Origin: Liolophura sinensis
Taxonomy: Eukaryota > Mollusca > Polyplacophora > Chitonida > Chitonidae
Reading direction: 5' to 3'
Assembly: GCF_032854445.1 (NCBI RefSeq)
Contig: NW_027018391.1
Span: 1-31,786 of the forward strand
DNA length: 31,786 bases
Part shown: piece after piece, positions 1 to 11,246 of the stretch
Position numbering within the stretch: position 1 is the first letter of the stretch
Layout: each line of letters starts with the position of its first letter
The notes under the pieces: model-generated
The model's database searches: none
Seen by the model: only the letters and a program-made list of their open reading frames with translations
What the model was told of the DNA's origin: nothing
Made by a program: the position numbers and the translations under genes

Positions 1-3000
1 AGTAATGACCAGTCGCGATTGTACAGAGTGCAGTGTAGCCGATTTCAATTAACAAAAAGACCAGGCAAAAATGCAAAAGTGGAAAAACTGTTCCAGTGCT
101 CCTGGTAAGAGGCTAATCCGACGTATTTTCTGACGACAAATCGAATGGTGCAAACCGCGTTGCTCTCCGACCAATACTTTTGCCTGTAGTGACAATTAAA
201 TGATCATTTATGTCATAATCACGTGCCCAGCAACGGCTCTTACTCCATGGAAACCAGGGAAATTTGCAATTTTTCAACAGCTGCCGATGCCTGGCTCAAT
301 TCCGCATCTTTTGGCACCTTACTGAAGTGGGTCAGTGTTCAGTTGTACTTTTTACAGCAGACTGTATCAAGTACCTTGTGGTTTTCACGTACAAATGGTG
401 TGGTTTTTCTACACGTAGATAAAGACATTGAGATTGTCTTGCACTTAGAAGTAAGGCAATTGCTGGGTGAGTTAAATGGGCTTAGCCCAAAGATTTGACG
501 TCTTCTGGGCTACCGAAGGGCACATAACTTATAGTCAAAAGTTGAACATAGTAATGACCAGTCGCGATTGTACAGAGTGCAGTGTAGCCGATTTCAATTA
601 ACAAAAAGACCAGGCAAAATTGCAAAAGTGGAAAAACTGTTCCAGTGCTGCTGGTAAGAGGCTAATCCGACGTATTTTGTGACGACAAATCGAATGGTGC
701 AAACCGCGTTGCTCTCCGACCAATACTTTTGCCTGTAGTGACAATTGAATGATCATTTATGTCATAATCACGTGCCCAGCAACGGCTCTTACTCCATGGA
801 AACCAGGGAAATTTGCAATTTTTCAACAGCTGCCGATGCCTGGCTCAATTCCGCATCTTTTGGCACCTTATTCATGTGGGTCTGTGGTCAGTTGTACTTT
901 TTACAGCAGACTGGCTCAATTCCGCATCTTTTGTCACCTTACTGAAGTGGGTCAGTGTTCAGTTGTACTTTTTACAGCAGACTGTATCAAGTACCTTGTG
1001 GTTTTCACGTACAAATGGTGTGGTTTTTCTACACGTAGATAAAGACATTGAGATTGTCTTGCACTTAGAAGTAAGGCAATTGCTGGGTGAGTTAAATGGG
1101 CTTAGCCAAAGATTTGACGTCTTCTGGGCTACCGAAGGGCACATAACTTATAGTCAAAAGTTGAATATAGTAATGACCAGTCGCGATTGTACAGAGTGCA
1201 GTGTAGCCGATTTCAATTAACAAAAAGACCAGGCAAAAATGCAAAAGTGGAAAAAACTGTTCAGTGCTGCTGGTAAGAGGCTAATCCGACGTATTTTCTG
1301 ACGACAAATCGAATGGTGCAAACCGCGTTGCTCTCCGACCAATACTTTTGCCTGTAGTGACAATTAAATGATCATTTATGTCATAATCACGTGCCCAGCA
1401 ACGGCTCTTACTCCATGGAAACCAGGGAAATTTGCAATTTTTCACAGCTGCCGATGCCTTGTTCAATTCCTCATCTTTTGGCACCTTACTGAAGTGGGTC
1501 AGTGTTCAGTTGTACTTTTTACAGCAGACTGTATCAAGTACCTTGTGGTTTTCACGTACAAATGGTGTTGGTTTTCTACACGTAGATAAAGACATTGAGA
1601 TTGTCTTGCACTTAGAAGTAAGGCAATTGCTGGGTGGTTAAATGGGCTTAGCCCAAAGATTTGACGTCTTCTGGGCTACCGAAGGGCACATAACTTATAG
1701 TCAAAAGTTGAATATAGTAATGACCAGTCGCGATTGTACAGAGTGCAGTGTAGCCGATTTCAATTAACAAAAAGACCAGGCAAAAAATGCAAAAGTGGAA
1801 AAACTGTTCCAGTGCTACTGGTAAGAGGCTAATCCGACGTATTTGTGACGACAAATCGAATGTGTGCAAACCGCGTTGCTCTCCTACCAATACTTTGGCT
1901 GTAGTGACAATTGAATGATCATTTATGTCATAATCACGTGCCCAGCAACGGCTCTTACTCCATGGAAACCAGGGATATTTGCAATTTTTCAACAGCTGCC
2001 GATGCCTGGCTCAATTCCGCATCTTTTTGGCACCTTATTCATGTGGGTCTGTGGTCAGTTGTACTTTTTACAGCAGACTGTATCAAGTACCTTGTGGTTT
2101 TCACGTACAAACTGTGTGGTTTTTCTACACGTAGATAAAGACATTGAGATTGTCTTGCACTAGAAGTAAGGCAATTGCTGGGTGAGTTAAATGGGCTTAG
2201 CCCAAAGATTTGACGTCTTCTGGCTACGAAGGGCACATAACTTATAGTCAAAAGTTGAATATAGTAATGACCAGTCGCGATTGTACAGAGGTGCAGTGTA
2301 GCCGATTTCAATTAACAAAAAGAACCAGGCAAAATTGCAAAAGTGGAAAAACTGTTCAGTGCTGCTGGTAAGAGGCTAATCCGACGTATTTTGTGACGAC
2401 AAATCGAATGGTGCAAACCGCGTTGCTCTCCGACCAATACTTTTGCCTGTAGTGACAATTGAATGATCATTTATGTCATAATCACGTGCCCAGCAACGGC
2501 TCTTACCTCCATGGAAACCAGGGAAATTTGCAATTTTTCAACAGCTGCCGATGCCTGGCTCAATTCCGCATCTTTTTGGCACCTTATTCATGTGGGTCTG
2601 TGGTCAGTTGTACTTTTTACAGCAGACTGTATCAAGTACCTTGTGGTTTTTCACGTACAAATGGTGTGGTTTTTCTACACGTAGATAAAGACATTGAGAT
2701 TGTCTTGCACTTAGAAGTAGGCAATTGCTGGTGAGTTAAATGGGCTTAGCCCAAAGATTTGACGTCTTCTGGGCTACCGAAGGGCACATAACTTATAGTC
2801 AAAAGTTGAATATAGTAATGACCAGTCGCGATTGTACAGAGTGCAGTGTAGCCGATTTCAATTAACAAAAAGACCAGGCAAAAATGCAAAAGTGGAAAAA
2901 CTGTTCCAGTGCTCCTGGTAAGAGGCTAATCCGACGAATTTGTGACGACAAATCGAATGGTGCAAACCGCGTTGCTCTCCGACCAATACTTTGGCTGTAG

Positions 3001-4000
3001 TGACAATTTAATGATCATTTATGTCATAATCACGTGCCCAGCAACGGCTCTTACTCCATGGAAACCAGGGAAATTTGCAATTTTTCAACAGCTGCCGATG
3101 CCTGGCTCAATTCCTCATCTTTTGGCACCTTACTGAAGTGGGTCAGTGTTCAGTTGTACTTTTTACAGCAGACTGTATCAAGTACCTTGTGGTTTTCACG
3201 TACAAATGGTGTGGTTTTTCTACACGTAGATAAAGACATTGAGATTGTCTTGCACTTAGAAGTAAGGCAATTGCTGGGTGAGTTAAATGGGCTTAGCCGA
3301 AAGATTTGACGTCTTCTGGGCTACCGAAGGGCACATAACTTATAGTCAAAAGTTGAATATAGTAATGACCAGTCGCGATTGTACAGAGTGCAGTGTAGCC
3401 GATTTCAATTAACAAAAAGACCAGGCAAAAATGCAAAAGTGGAAAAACTGTTCCAGTGCTGCTGGTAAGAGGCTAATCCGACGTATTTTGTGACGACAAT
3501 CGAATGATGCAAACCGCGTTGCTCTCCGACCAATACTTTTGGCTGTAGTGACAATTGAATGATCATTTATGTCATAATCACGTGCCCAGCAACGGCTCTT
3601 ACTCCATGGAAACCAGGGAAATTTGCAATTTTTCAACAGCTGCCGATGCCTGGCTCAATTCCCTCATCTTTTTGGCACCTTACTGAAGTGGGTCAGTGTT
3701 CAGTTGTACTTTTTACAGCAGACTGTATCAAGTACCTTGTGGTTTTCACGTACAAATGGTGTGGTTTTTCTACACGTAGATAAAGACATTGAGATTGTCT
3801 TGCACTTAGAAGTAAGGCAATTGCTGGTGAGTTAAATGGGCTTAGCCCAAAGATTTGACGTCTTCTGGGCTACCGAAGGGCACATAACATATAGTCAAAA
3901 GTTGAATATAGTAATGACCAGTCGCGATTGTACAGAGTGCAGTGTAGCCGATTTCAATTAACAAAAAGACCAGGCAAAAATGCAAAAAGTAGAAAAACTG
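1..4000 (+). repeat. Indel-rich satellite block (probable unpolished sequence)
   Basis: Units here contain many single-base gains and losses, mostly in homopolymers, that are almost absent later. Examples: GGAAAAAACTGTTCAGTG near 1250, GGTGTTGGTTTTC near 1565, ATTTGTGACG near 1842, CTTTTTGGC near 2023 and 2573, GCACTAGAAG near 2157, TGGCTACGAAGG near 2221, AGAACCAGG near 2322, TACCTCCATGG near 2505, CGACAATCG near 3495, and AAAAAGTAGAAAAAC near 3984. Landmark spacing drifts (549, 619, 547, 548, 548, 548, 551). After about 4000 the indels all but stop while substitutions continue. This is the pattern of uncorrected long-read consensus at a contig end, though a truly decaying array edge cannot be excluded from sequence alone. 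Confidence 0.8.
842..983 (+). repeat. 71-bp internal tandem duplication inside one monomer
   Basis: The segment beginning GGCTCAATTCCGCATC at 842-912 is repeated at 913-983, making this monomer about 619 bp. The two copies are of different subtypes. The first has TTCATGTGGGTCTGTGGTC, the second has CTGAAGTGGGTCAGTGTTC and GTCACC in place of GGCACC. It is therefore a join of two monomer types at a misaligned position rather than a simple copy. It lies within the indel-rich block, so chimeric read consensus is as likely as real unequal exchange. Confidence 0.85.
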
Positions 4001-4109
4001 TTCCAGTGCTGTTGGTAAGAGGCTAATCCGACGAATTTTGTGACGACAAATCGAATGGTGCAAACCGCGTTGCTCTCCGACCAATACTTTTGGCTGTAGT
4101 GACAATTTA

Positions 4110-7100
4110 ATGATCATTTATGTCATAATCACGTGCCCAGCAACGGCTCTTACTCCATGGAAACCAGGGAAATTTGCAATTTTTCAACAGCTGCCGATGC
4201 CTGGCTCAATTCCTCATCTTTTGGCACCTTACTGAAGTGGGTCAGTGTTCAGTTGTACTTTTTACAGCAGACTGTATCAAGTACCTTGTGGTTTTCACGT
4301 ACAAATGGTGTGGTTTTTCTACACGTAGATAAAGACATTGAGATTGTCTTGCACTTAGAAGTAAGGCAATTGCTGGGTGAGTTAAATGGGCTTAGCCCAA
4401 AGATTTGACGTCTTCTGGGCTACCGAAGGGCACATAACTTATAGTCAAAAGTTGAATATAGTAATGACCAGTCGCGATTGTACAGAGTGCAGTGTAGCCG
4501 ATTTCAATTAACAAAAAGACCAGGCAAAAATGCAAAAGTGGAAAAACTGTTCCAGTGCTGTTGGTAAGAGGCTAATCCGACGAATTTTGTGACGACAAAT
4601 CGAATGGTGCAAACCGCGTTGCTCTCCGACCAATACTTTTGGCTGTAGTGACAATTTAATGATCATTTATGTCATAATCACGTGCCCAGCAACGGCTCTT
4701 ACTCCATGGAAACCAGGGAAATTTGCAATTTTTCAACAGCTGCCGATGCCTGGCTCAATTCCTCATCTTTTGGCACCTTACTGAAGTGGGTCAGTGTTCA
4801 GTTGTACTTTTTACAGCAGACTGTATCAAGTACCTTGTGGTTTTCACGTACAAATGGTGTGGTTTTTCTACACGTAGATAAAGACACTAAGATTGTCTTG
4901 CACTTAGAAGTAAGGCAATTGCTGGGTGAGTTAAATGGGCTTAGCCGAAAGATTTGACGTCTTCTGGGCTACCGAAGGGCACATAACTTATAGTCAAAAG
5001 TTGAATATAGTAATGACCAGTCGCGATTGTACAGAGTGCAGTGTAGCCGATTTCAATTAACAAAAAGACCAGGCAAAAATGCAAAAGTGGAAAAACTGTT
5101 CCAGTGCTGCTGGTAAGAGGCTAATCCGACGTATTTTGTGACGACAAATCGAATGATGCAAACCGCGTTGTTCTCCGACCAATACTTTTGGCTGTAGTGA
5201 CAATTGAATGATCATTTATGTCATAATCACGTCCCCAGTAACGGCTCTTACTCCATGGAAACCAGGGAAATTTGCAATTTTTCAACAGCTGCCGATGCCT
5301 GGCTCAATTCCCCATCTTTTGGCACCTTATTCATGAGGGTCAGTGTTCAGTTGTACTTTTTACAGCAGACTGTATCAAGTACCTTGTGGTTTTCACGTAC
5401 AAATGGTGTGGTTTTTCTACACGTAGATAAAGACATTGAGATTGTCTTGCACTTAGAAGTAAGGCAATTGCTGGGTGAGTTAAATGGGCTTAGCCCAAAG
5501 ATTTGACGTCTTCTGGGCTACCGAAGGGCACATAACTTATAGTCAAAAGTTGAATATAGTAATGACCAGTCGCGATTGTACAGAGTGCAGTGTAGCCGAT
5601 TTCAATTAAAAAAAGACCAGGCAAACTTGCAAAAGTGGAAAATCTGTTCCAGTGCTGCTGGTAAGAGGCTAATCCGACGTATTTTGTGACGACAAATCGA
5701 ATGGTGCAAACCGCGTTGCTCTCCGACCAATACTTTTGCCTGTAGTGACAATTGAATGATCATTTATGTCATAATCACGTGCCCAGCAACGGCTCTTACT
5801 CCATGGAAACCAGGGAAATTTGCAATTTTTCAACAGCTGCCGATGCCTGGCTCAATTCCTCATCTTTTGGCACCTTACTGAAGTGGGTCAGTGTTCAGTT
5901 GTACTTTTTACAGCAGACTGTATCAAGTACCTTGTGGTTTTCACGTACAAATGGTGTGGTTTTTCTACACGTAGATAAAGACATTGAGATTGTCTTGCAC
6001 TTAGAAGTAAGGCAATTGCTGGGTGAGTTAAATGGGCTTAGCCCAAAGATTTGACGTCTTCTGGGCTACCGAAGGGCACATAACTTATAGTCAAAAGTTG
6101 AATATAGTAATGACCAGTCGCGATTGTACAGAGTGCAGTGTAGCCGATTTCAATTAACAAAAAGACCAGGCAAAAATGCAAAAGTGGAAAAACTGTTCCA
6201 GTGCTGCTGGTAAGAGGCTAATCCGACGTATTTTGTGACGACAAATCGAATGGTGCAAACCGCGTTGCTCTCCGACCAATACTTTTGCCTGTAGTGACAA
6301 TTGAATGATCATTTATGTCATAATCACGTGCCCATCAACGGCTCTTACTCCATGGAAACCAGGGAAATTTGCAATTTTTCAACAGCTGCCGATGCCTGGC
6401 TCAATTCCGCATCTTTTGGCACCTTACTGAAGTGGGTCAGTGTTCAGTTGTACTTTTTACAGCAGACTGTATCAAGTACCTTGTGGTTTTCACGTACAAA
6501 TGGTGTGGTTTTTCTACACGTAGATAAAGACATTGAGATTGTCTTGCACTTAGAAGTAAGGCAATTGCTGGGTGAGTTAAATGGGCTTAGCCCAAAGATT
6601 TCAGGTCTTCTGGGCTACCGAAGGGCACATAACTTATAGTCAAAAGTTGAATATAGTAATGACCAGTCGCGATTGTACAGAGTGCAGTGTAGCCGATTTC
6701 AATTAACAAAAAGACCAGGCAAAAATGCAAAAGTGGAAAATCTGTTCCAGTGCTGCTGGTAAGAGGCTAATCCGACGTATTTTGTGACGACAAATCGAAT
6801 GGTGCAAACCGCGTTGCTCTCCGACCAATACTTTTGCCTGTAGTGACAATTGAATGATCATTTATGTCATAATCACGTGCCCAGCAACGGCTCTTACTCC
6901 ATGGAAACCAGGGAAATTTGCAATTTTTCAACAGCTGCCGATGCCTGGCTCAATTCCTCATCTTTTGGCACCTTACTGAAGTGGGTCAGTGTTCAGTTGT
7001 ACTTTTTACAGCAAACTGTATCAAGTACCTTGTGGTTTTCACGTACAAATGGTGTGGTTTTTTCTACACGTAGATAAAGACATTGAGATTGTCTTGCACT

Positions 7101-9050
7101 TAGAAGTAAGGCAATTGCTGGGTGAGTTAAATGGGCTTAGCCCAAAGATTTGACGTCTTCTGGGCTACCGAAGGGCACATAACTTATAGTCAAAAGTTGA
7201 ATATAGTAATGACCAGTCGCGATTGTACAGAGTGCAGTGTAGCCGATTTCAATTAACAAAAAGACAAGGCAAAAATGCAAAAGTGGAAAAACTGTTCCAG
7301 TGCTCCTGGTAAGAGGCTAATCCGACGTATTTTGTGACGACAAATCGAATGGTGCAAACCGCGTTGCTCTCCGACCAATACTTTTGCCTGTAGTGACAAT
7401 TAAATGATCATTTATGTCATAATCACGTGCCCAGCAACGGCTCTTACTCCATGGAAACCAGGGAAATTTGCAATTTTTCAACAGCTGCCGATGCCTGGCT
7501 CAATTCCTCATCTTTTGGCACCTTACTGAAGTGGGTCAGTGTTCAGTTGTACTTTTTACAGCAGACTGTATCAAGTACCTTGTGGTTTTCACGTACAAAT
7601 GGTGTGGTTTTTCTACACGTAGATAAAGACATTGAGATTGTCTTGCACTTAGAAGTAAGGCAATTGCTGGGTGAGTTAAATGGGCTTAGCCCAAAGATTT
7701 GACGTCTTCTGGGCTACCGAAGGGCACATAACTTATAGTCAAAAGTTGAATATAGTAATGACCAGTCGCGATTGTACAGAGTGCAGTGTAGCCGATTTCA
7801 ATTAACAAAAAGACCAGGCAAAAATGCAAAAGTGGAAAAACTGTTCCAGTGCTACTGGTAAGAGGCTAATCCGACGTATTTTGTGACGACAAATCGAATG
7901 GTGCAAACCGCGTTGCTCTCCTACCAATACTTTTGCCTGTAGTGACAATTGAATGATCATTTATGTCATAATCACGTGCCCAGCAACGGCTCTTACTCCA
8001 TGGAAACCAGGGATATTTGCAATTTTTCAACAGCTGCCGATGCCTGGCTCAATTCCGCATCTTTTGGCACCTTATTCATGTGGGTCTGTGGTCAGTTGTA
8101 CTTTTTACAGCAGACTGTATCAAGTACCTTGTGGTTTTCACGTACAAACTGTGTGGTTTTTCTACACGTAGATAAAGACATTGAGATTGTCTTGCACTTA
8201 GAAGTAAGGCAATTGCTGGGTGAGTTAAATGGGCTTAGCCCAAAGATTTGACGTCTTCTAGGCTACCGAAGGGCACATAACTTATAGTCAAAAGTTGAAT
8301 ATAGTAATGACCAGTCGCGATTGTACAGAGTGCAGTGTAGCCGATTTCAATTAACAAAAAGACCAGGCAAAATTGCAAAAGTGGAAAAACTGTTCCAGTG
8401 CTGCTGGTAAGAGGCTAATCCGACGTATTTTGTGACGACAAATCGAATGGTGCAAACCGCGTTGCTCTCCGACCAATACTTTTGCCTGTAGTGACAATTG
8501 AATGATCATTTATGTCATAATCACGTGCCCAGCAACGGCTCTTACTCCATGGAAACCAGGGAAATTTGCAATTTTTCAACAGCTGCCGATGCCTGGCTCA
8601 ATTCCGCATCTTTTGGCACCTTATTCATGTGGGTCTGTGGTCAGTTGTACTTTTTACAGCAGACTGTATCAAGTACCTTGTGGTTTTCACGTACAAATGG
8701 TGTGGTTTTTCTACACGTAGATAAAGACATTGAGATTGTCTTGCACTTAGAAGTAAGGCAATTGCTGGGTGAGTTAAATGGGCTTAGCCCAAAGATTTGA
8801 CGTCTTCTGGGCTACCGAAGGGCACATAACTTATAGTCAAAAGTTGAATATAGTAATGACCAGTCGCGATTGTACAGAGTGCAGTGTAGCCGATTTCAAT
8901 TAACAAAAAGACCAGGCAAAAATGCAAAAGTGGAAAAACTGTTCCAGTGCTGTTGGTAAGAGGCTAATCCGACGAATTTTGTGACGACAAATCGAATGGT
9001 GCAAACCGCGTTGCTCTCCGACCAATACTTTTGGCTGTAGTGACAATTTA
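4110..9050 (+). repeat. Mixed-order satellite monomers
   Basis: Nine clean monomers (landmarks 4110 to 8502) without a simple higher-order period. Subtypes at the variable segment are: TCATC/CTGAAG (4110, 4659, 5756, 6854, 7404), CCATC/TTCATG (5208), GCATC/CTGAAG (6305), and GCATC/TTCATGTGGGTCTGTGG (7953, 8502). The unit at 4659 has a private CACTAAG change. That at 5208 has CACGTC in place of the CACGTG E-box, and that at 6305 has the alternative TTTCAGG hairpin loop. Units 7404-9600 share rare variants with the noisy units 1368-3559 (GGGATATTTGC, ACTGTGTGG, CTCCTACCAATAC), an offset of 11 monomers. Confidence 0.85.
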
Positions 9051-9592
9051 ATGATCATTTATGTCATAATCACGTGCCCAGCAACGGCTCTTACTCCATG
9101 GAAACCAGGGAAATTTGCAATTTTTCAACAGCTGCCGATGCCTGGCTCAATTCCTCATCTTTTGGCACCTTACTGAAGTGGGTCAGTGTTCAGTTGTACT
9201 TTTTACAGCAGACTGTATCAAGTACCTTGTGGTTTTCACGTACAAATGGTGTGGTTTTTCTACACGTAGATAAAGACATTGAGATTGTCTTGCACTTAGA
9301 AGTAAGGCAATTGCTGGGTGAGTTAAATGGGCTTAGCCGAAAGATTTGACGTCTTCTGGGCTACCGAAGGGCACATAACTTATAGTCAAAAGTTGAATAT
9401 AGTAATGACCAGTCGCGATTGTACAGAGTGCAGTGTAGCCGATTTCAATTAACAAAAAGACCAGGCAAAAATGCAAAAGTGGAAAAACTGTTCCAGTGCT
9501 GCTGGTAAGAGGCTAATCCGACGTATTTTGTGACGACAAATCGAATGATGCAAACCGCGTTGCTCTCCGACCAATACTTTTGGCTGTAGTGA

Positions 9593-9625
9593 CAATTGAA
9601 TGATCATTTATGTCATAATCACGTG
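9593..9625. other. Cluster of four adjacent palindromes (representative copy)
   Basis: Within 33 bp lie CAATTG (9593-9598), ATGATCAT (9600-9607), TTATG-T-CATAA (9608-9618) and CACGTG (9620-9625), separated by at most one base. The cluster recurs in most monomers and spans the chosen unit boundary. CACGTG is the core site bound by many bHLH proteins; whether anything binds here is unknown. Units at 5208 and 14541 have lost CACGTG (CACGTC), and units at 3011, 4110, 4659, 9051, 10149, 11247, 12345 and 13443 lack CAATTG (CAATTTAATG). Confidence 0.85.
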
Positions 9626-10148
9626 CCCAGCAACGGCTCTTACTCCATGGAAACCAGGGAAATTTGCAATTTTTCAACAGCTGCCGATGCCTGGCTCAAT
9701 TCCTCATCTTTTGGCACCTTACTGAAGTGGGTCAGTGTTCAGTTGTACTTTTTACAGCAGACTGTATCAAGTACCTTGTGGTTTTCACGTACAAATGGTG
9801 TGGTTTTTCTACACGTAGATAAAGACATTGAGATTGTCTTGCACTTAGAAGTAAGGCAATTGCTGGGTGAGTTAAATGGGCTTAGCCCAAAGATTTGACG
9901 TCTTCTGGGCTACCGAAGGGCACATAACTTATAGTCAAAAGTTGAATATAGTAATGACCAGTCGCGATTGTACAGAGTGCAGTGTAGCCGATTTCAATTA
10001 ACAAAAAGACCAGGCAAAAATGCAAAAGTGGAAAAACTGTTCCAGTGCTGTTGGTAAGAGGCTAATCCGACGAATTTTGTGACGACAAATCGAATGGTGC
10101 AAACCGCGTTGCTCTCCGACCAATACTTTTGGCTGTAGTGACAATTTA
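9600..10148 (+). repeat. Representative satellite monomer (unit positions 1-549)
   Basis: A clean monomer used as reference. It contains 231 G or C of 549 (42%) and 17 CpG dinucleotides, roughly 0.7 of expectation, so CpG is only mildly depleted. Elements in order: ATGATCAT palindrome (9600-9607), TTATG-T-CATAA dyad (9608-9618), CACGTG E-box-like palindrome (9620-9625), CCATGG (9645-9650), CAGCTG (9678-9683), main variable segment (about 9703-9740: GCATC, TCATC, CCATC or CCTTC followed by CTGAAG, TTCATG or TAAATA types), CTAC-AC-GTAG mini-hairpin (about 9810-9819), 30-nt imperfect hairpin (9883-9912), and TCGCGA (9962-9967). The length equals 3 x 183 bp, near three typical nucleosome repeat lengths; that connection is inference only. 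Every frame has stops. Confidence 0.95.
9883..9912 (+). other. Imperfect 30-nt hairpin (representative copy)
   Basis: Left arm TAGCCCA-AAGA pairs with right arm TCTT-C-TGGGCTA: eleven base pairs with one bulged C and a seven-base loop TTTGACG. The loop and the first base of the right arm include the GACGTC palindrome. It recurs in most units at unit positions 284-313. Units with AGCCGAAAG lose one pair in the left arm; units with GAGCTACCG lose one in the right arm. No T-run follows, so it does not look like a bacterial terminator. Function unknown. Confidence 0.75.
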
Positions 10149-11246
10149 ATGATCATTTATGTCATAATCACGTGCCCAGCAACGGCTCTTACTCCATGGA
10201 AACCAGGGAAATTTGCAATTTTTCAACAGCTGCCGATGCCTGGCTCAATTCCTCATCTTTTGGCACCTTACTGAAGTGGGTCAGTGTTCAGTTGTACTTT
10301 TTACAGCAGACTGTATCAAGTACCTTGTGGTTTTCACGTACAAATGGTGTGGTTTTTCTACACGTAGATAAAGACATTGAGATTGTCTTGCACTTAGAAG
10401 TAAGGCAATTGCTGGGTGAGTTAAATGGGCTTAGCCGAAAGATTTGACGTCTTCTGGGCTACCGAAGGGCACATAACTTATAGTCAAAAGTTGAATATAG
10501 TAATGACCAGTCGCGATTGTACAGAGTGCAGTGTAGCCGATTTCAATTAACAAAAAGACCAGGCAAAAATGCAAAAGTGGAAAAACTGTTCCAGTGCTGC
10601 TGGTAAGAGGCTAATCCGACGTATTTTGTGACGACAAATCGAATGATGCAAACCGCGTTGCTCTCCGACCAATACTTTTGCCTGTAGTGACAATTGAATG
10701 ATCATTTATGTCATAATCACGTGCCCAGTAACGGCTCTTACTCCATGGAAACCAGGGAAATTTGCAATTTTTCAACAGCTGCCGATGCCTGGCTCAATTC
10801 CCCTTCTTTTGGCACCTTATTCATGTGGGTCAGTGTTCGGTTGTACTTTTTACAGCAGACTGTATCAAGTACCTTGTGGTTTTCACGTACAAATGGTGTG
10901 GTTTTTCTACACGTAGATAAAGACATTGAGATTGTCTTGCACTTAGAAGTAAGGCAATTGCTGGGTGAGTTAAATGGGCTTAGCCCAAAGATTTGACGTC
11001 TTCTGGGCTACCGAAGGGCACATAACTTATAGTCAAAAGTTGAATATAGTAATGACCAGTCGCGATTGTACAGAGTGCAGTGTAGCCGATTTCAATTAAC
11101 AAAAAGACCAGGCAAAAATGCAAAAGTGGAAAAACTGTTCCAGTGCTGTTGGTAAGAGGCTAATCCGACGAATTTTGTGACGACAAATCGAATGGTGCAA
11201 ACCGCGTTGCTCTCCGACCAATACTTTTGGCTGTAGTGACAATTTA

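Larger units (their letters stand above)
9051..11246 (+). repeat. Four-monomer higher-order repeat (2196 bp), copy 1
   Basis: Four consecutive monomers at 9051, 9600, 10149 and 10698. The first and third share GTGCTGTTGG, GACGAATTTTG, a TTTAATGATC lead and AGCCGAAAG. The second is a TCATC/CTGAAG type with AGCCCAAAG and GAATGATGCAAACC. The fourth has the rare combination CCTTCTTTTGG plus TTCATGTGGGTCAGTGTTCGG. The same order repeats from 11247. Boundaries are set at the landmark and are arbitrary within a monomer. Confidence 0.85.

Noticed and set aside
9693-9703. GGCTCAATTCC resembles a pol III B box (9 of 11 to GGTTCGANTCC), suggesting a tRNA-derived element
   Set aside because: No convincing A box lies 30-60 bp upstream, no tRNA cloverleaf can be drawn, and the two mismatches include key consensus positions.
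9596-9898. Recurrent + strand open frames of 91-112 codons, present in most units
   Set aside because: They recur only because the monomer does; most begin at TTG or GTG rather than ATG, the divergent monomer type has an in-frame TAA, noisy units shift the frame, and I recognise no domain. A repetitive array with no codon-level constraint visible is not evidence for a gene.
9883-9912. Rho-independent terminator
   Set aside because: The stem has a bulge, no T-run follows it, and no gene precedes it.
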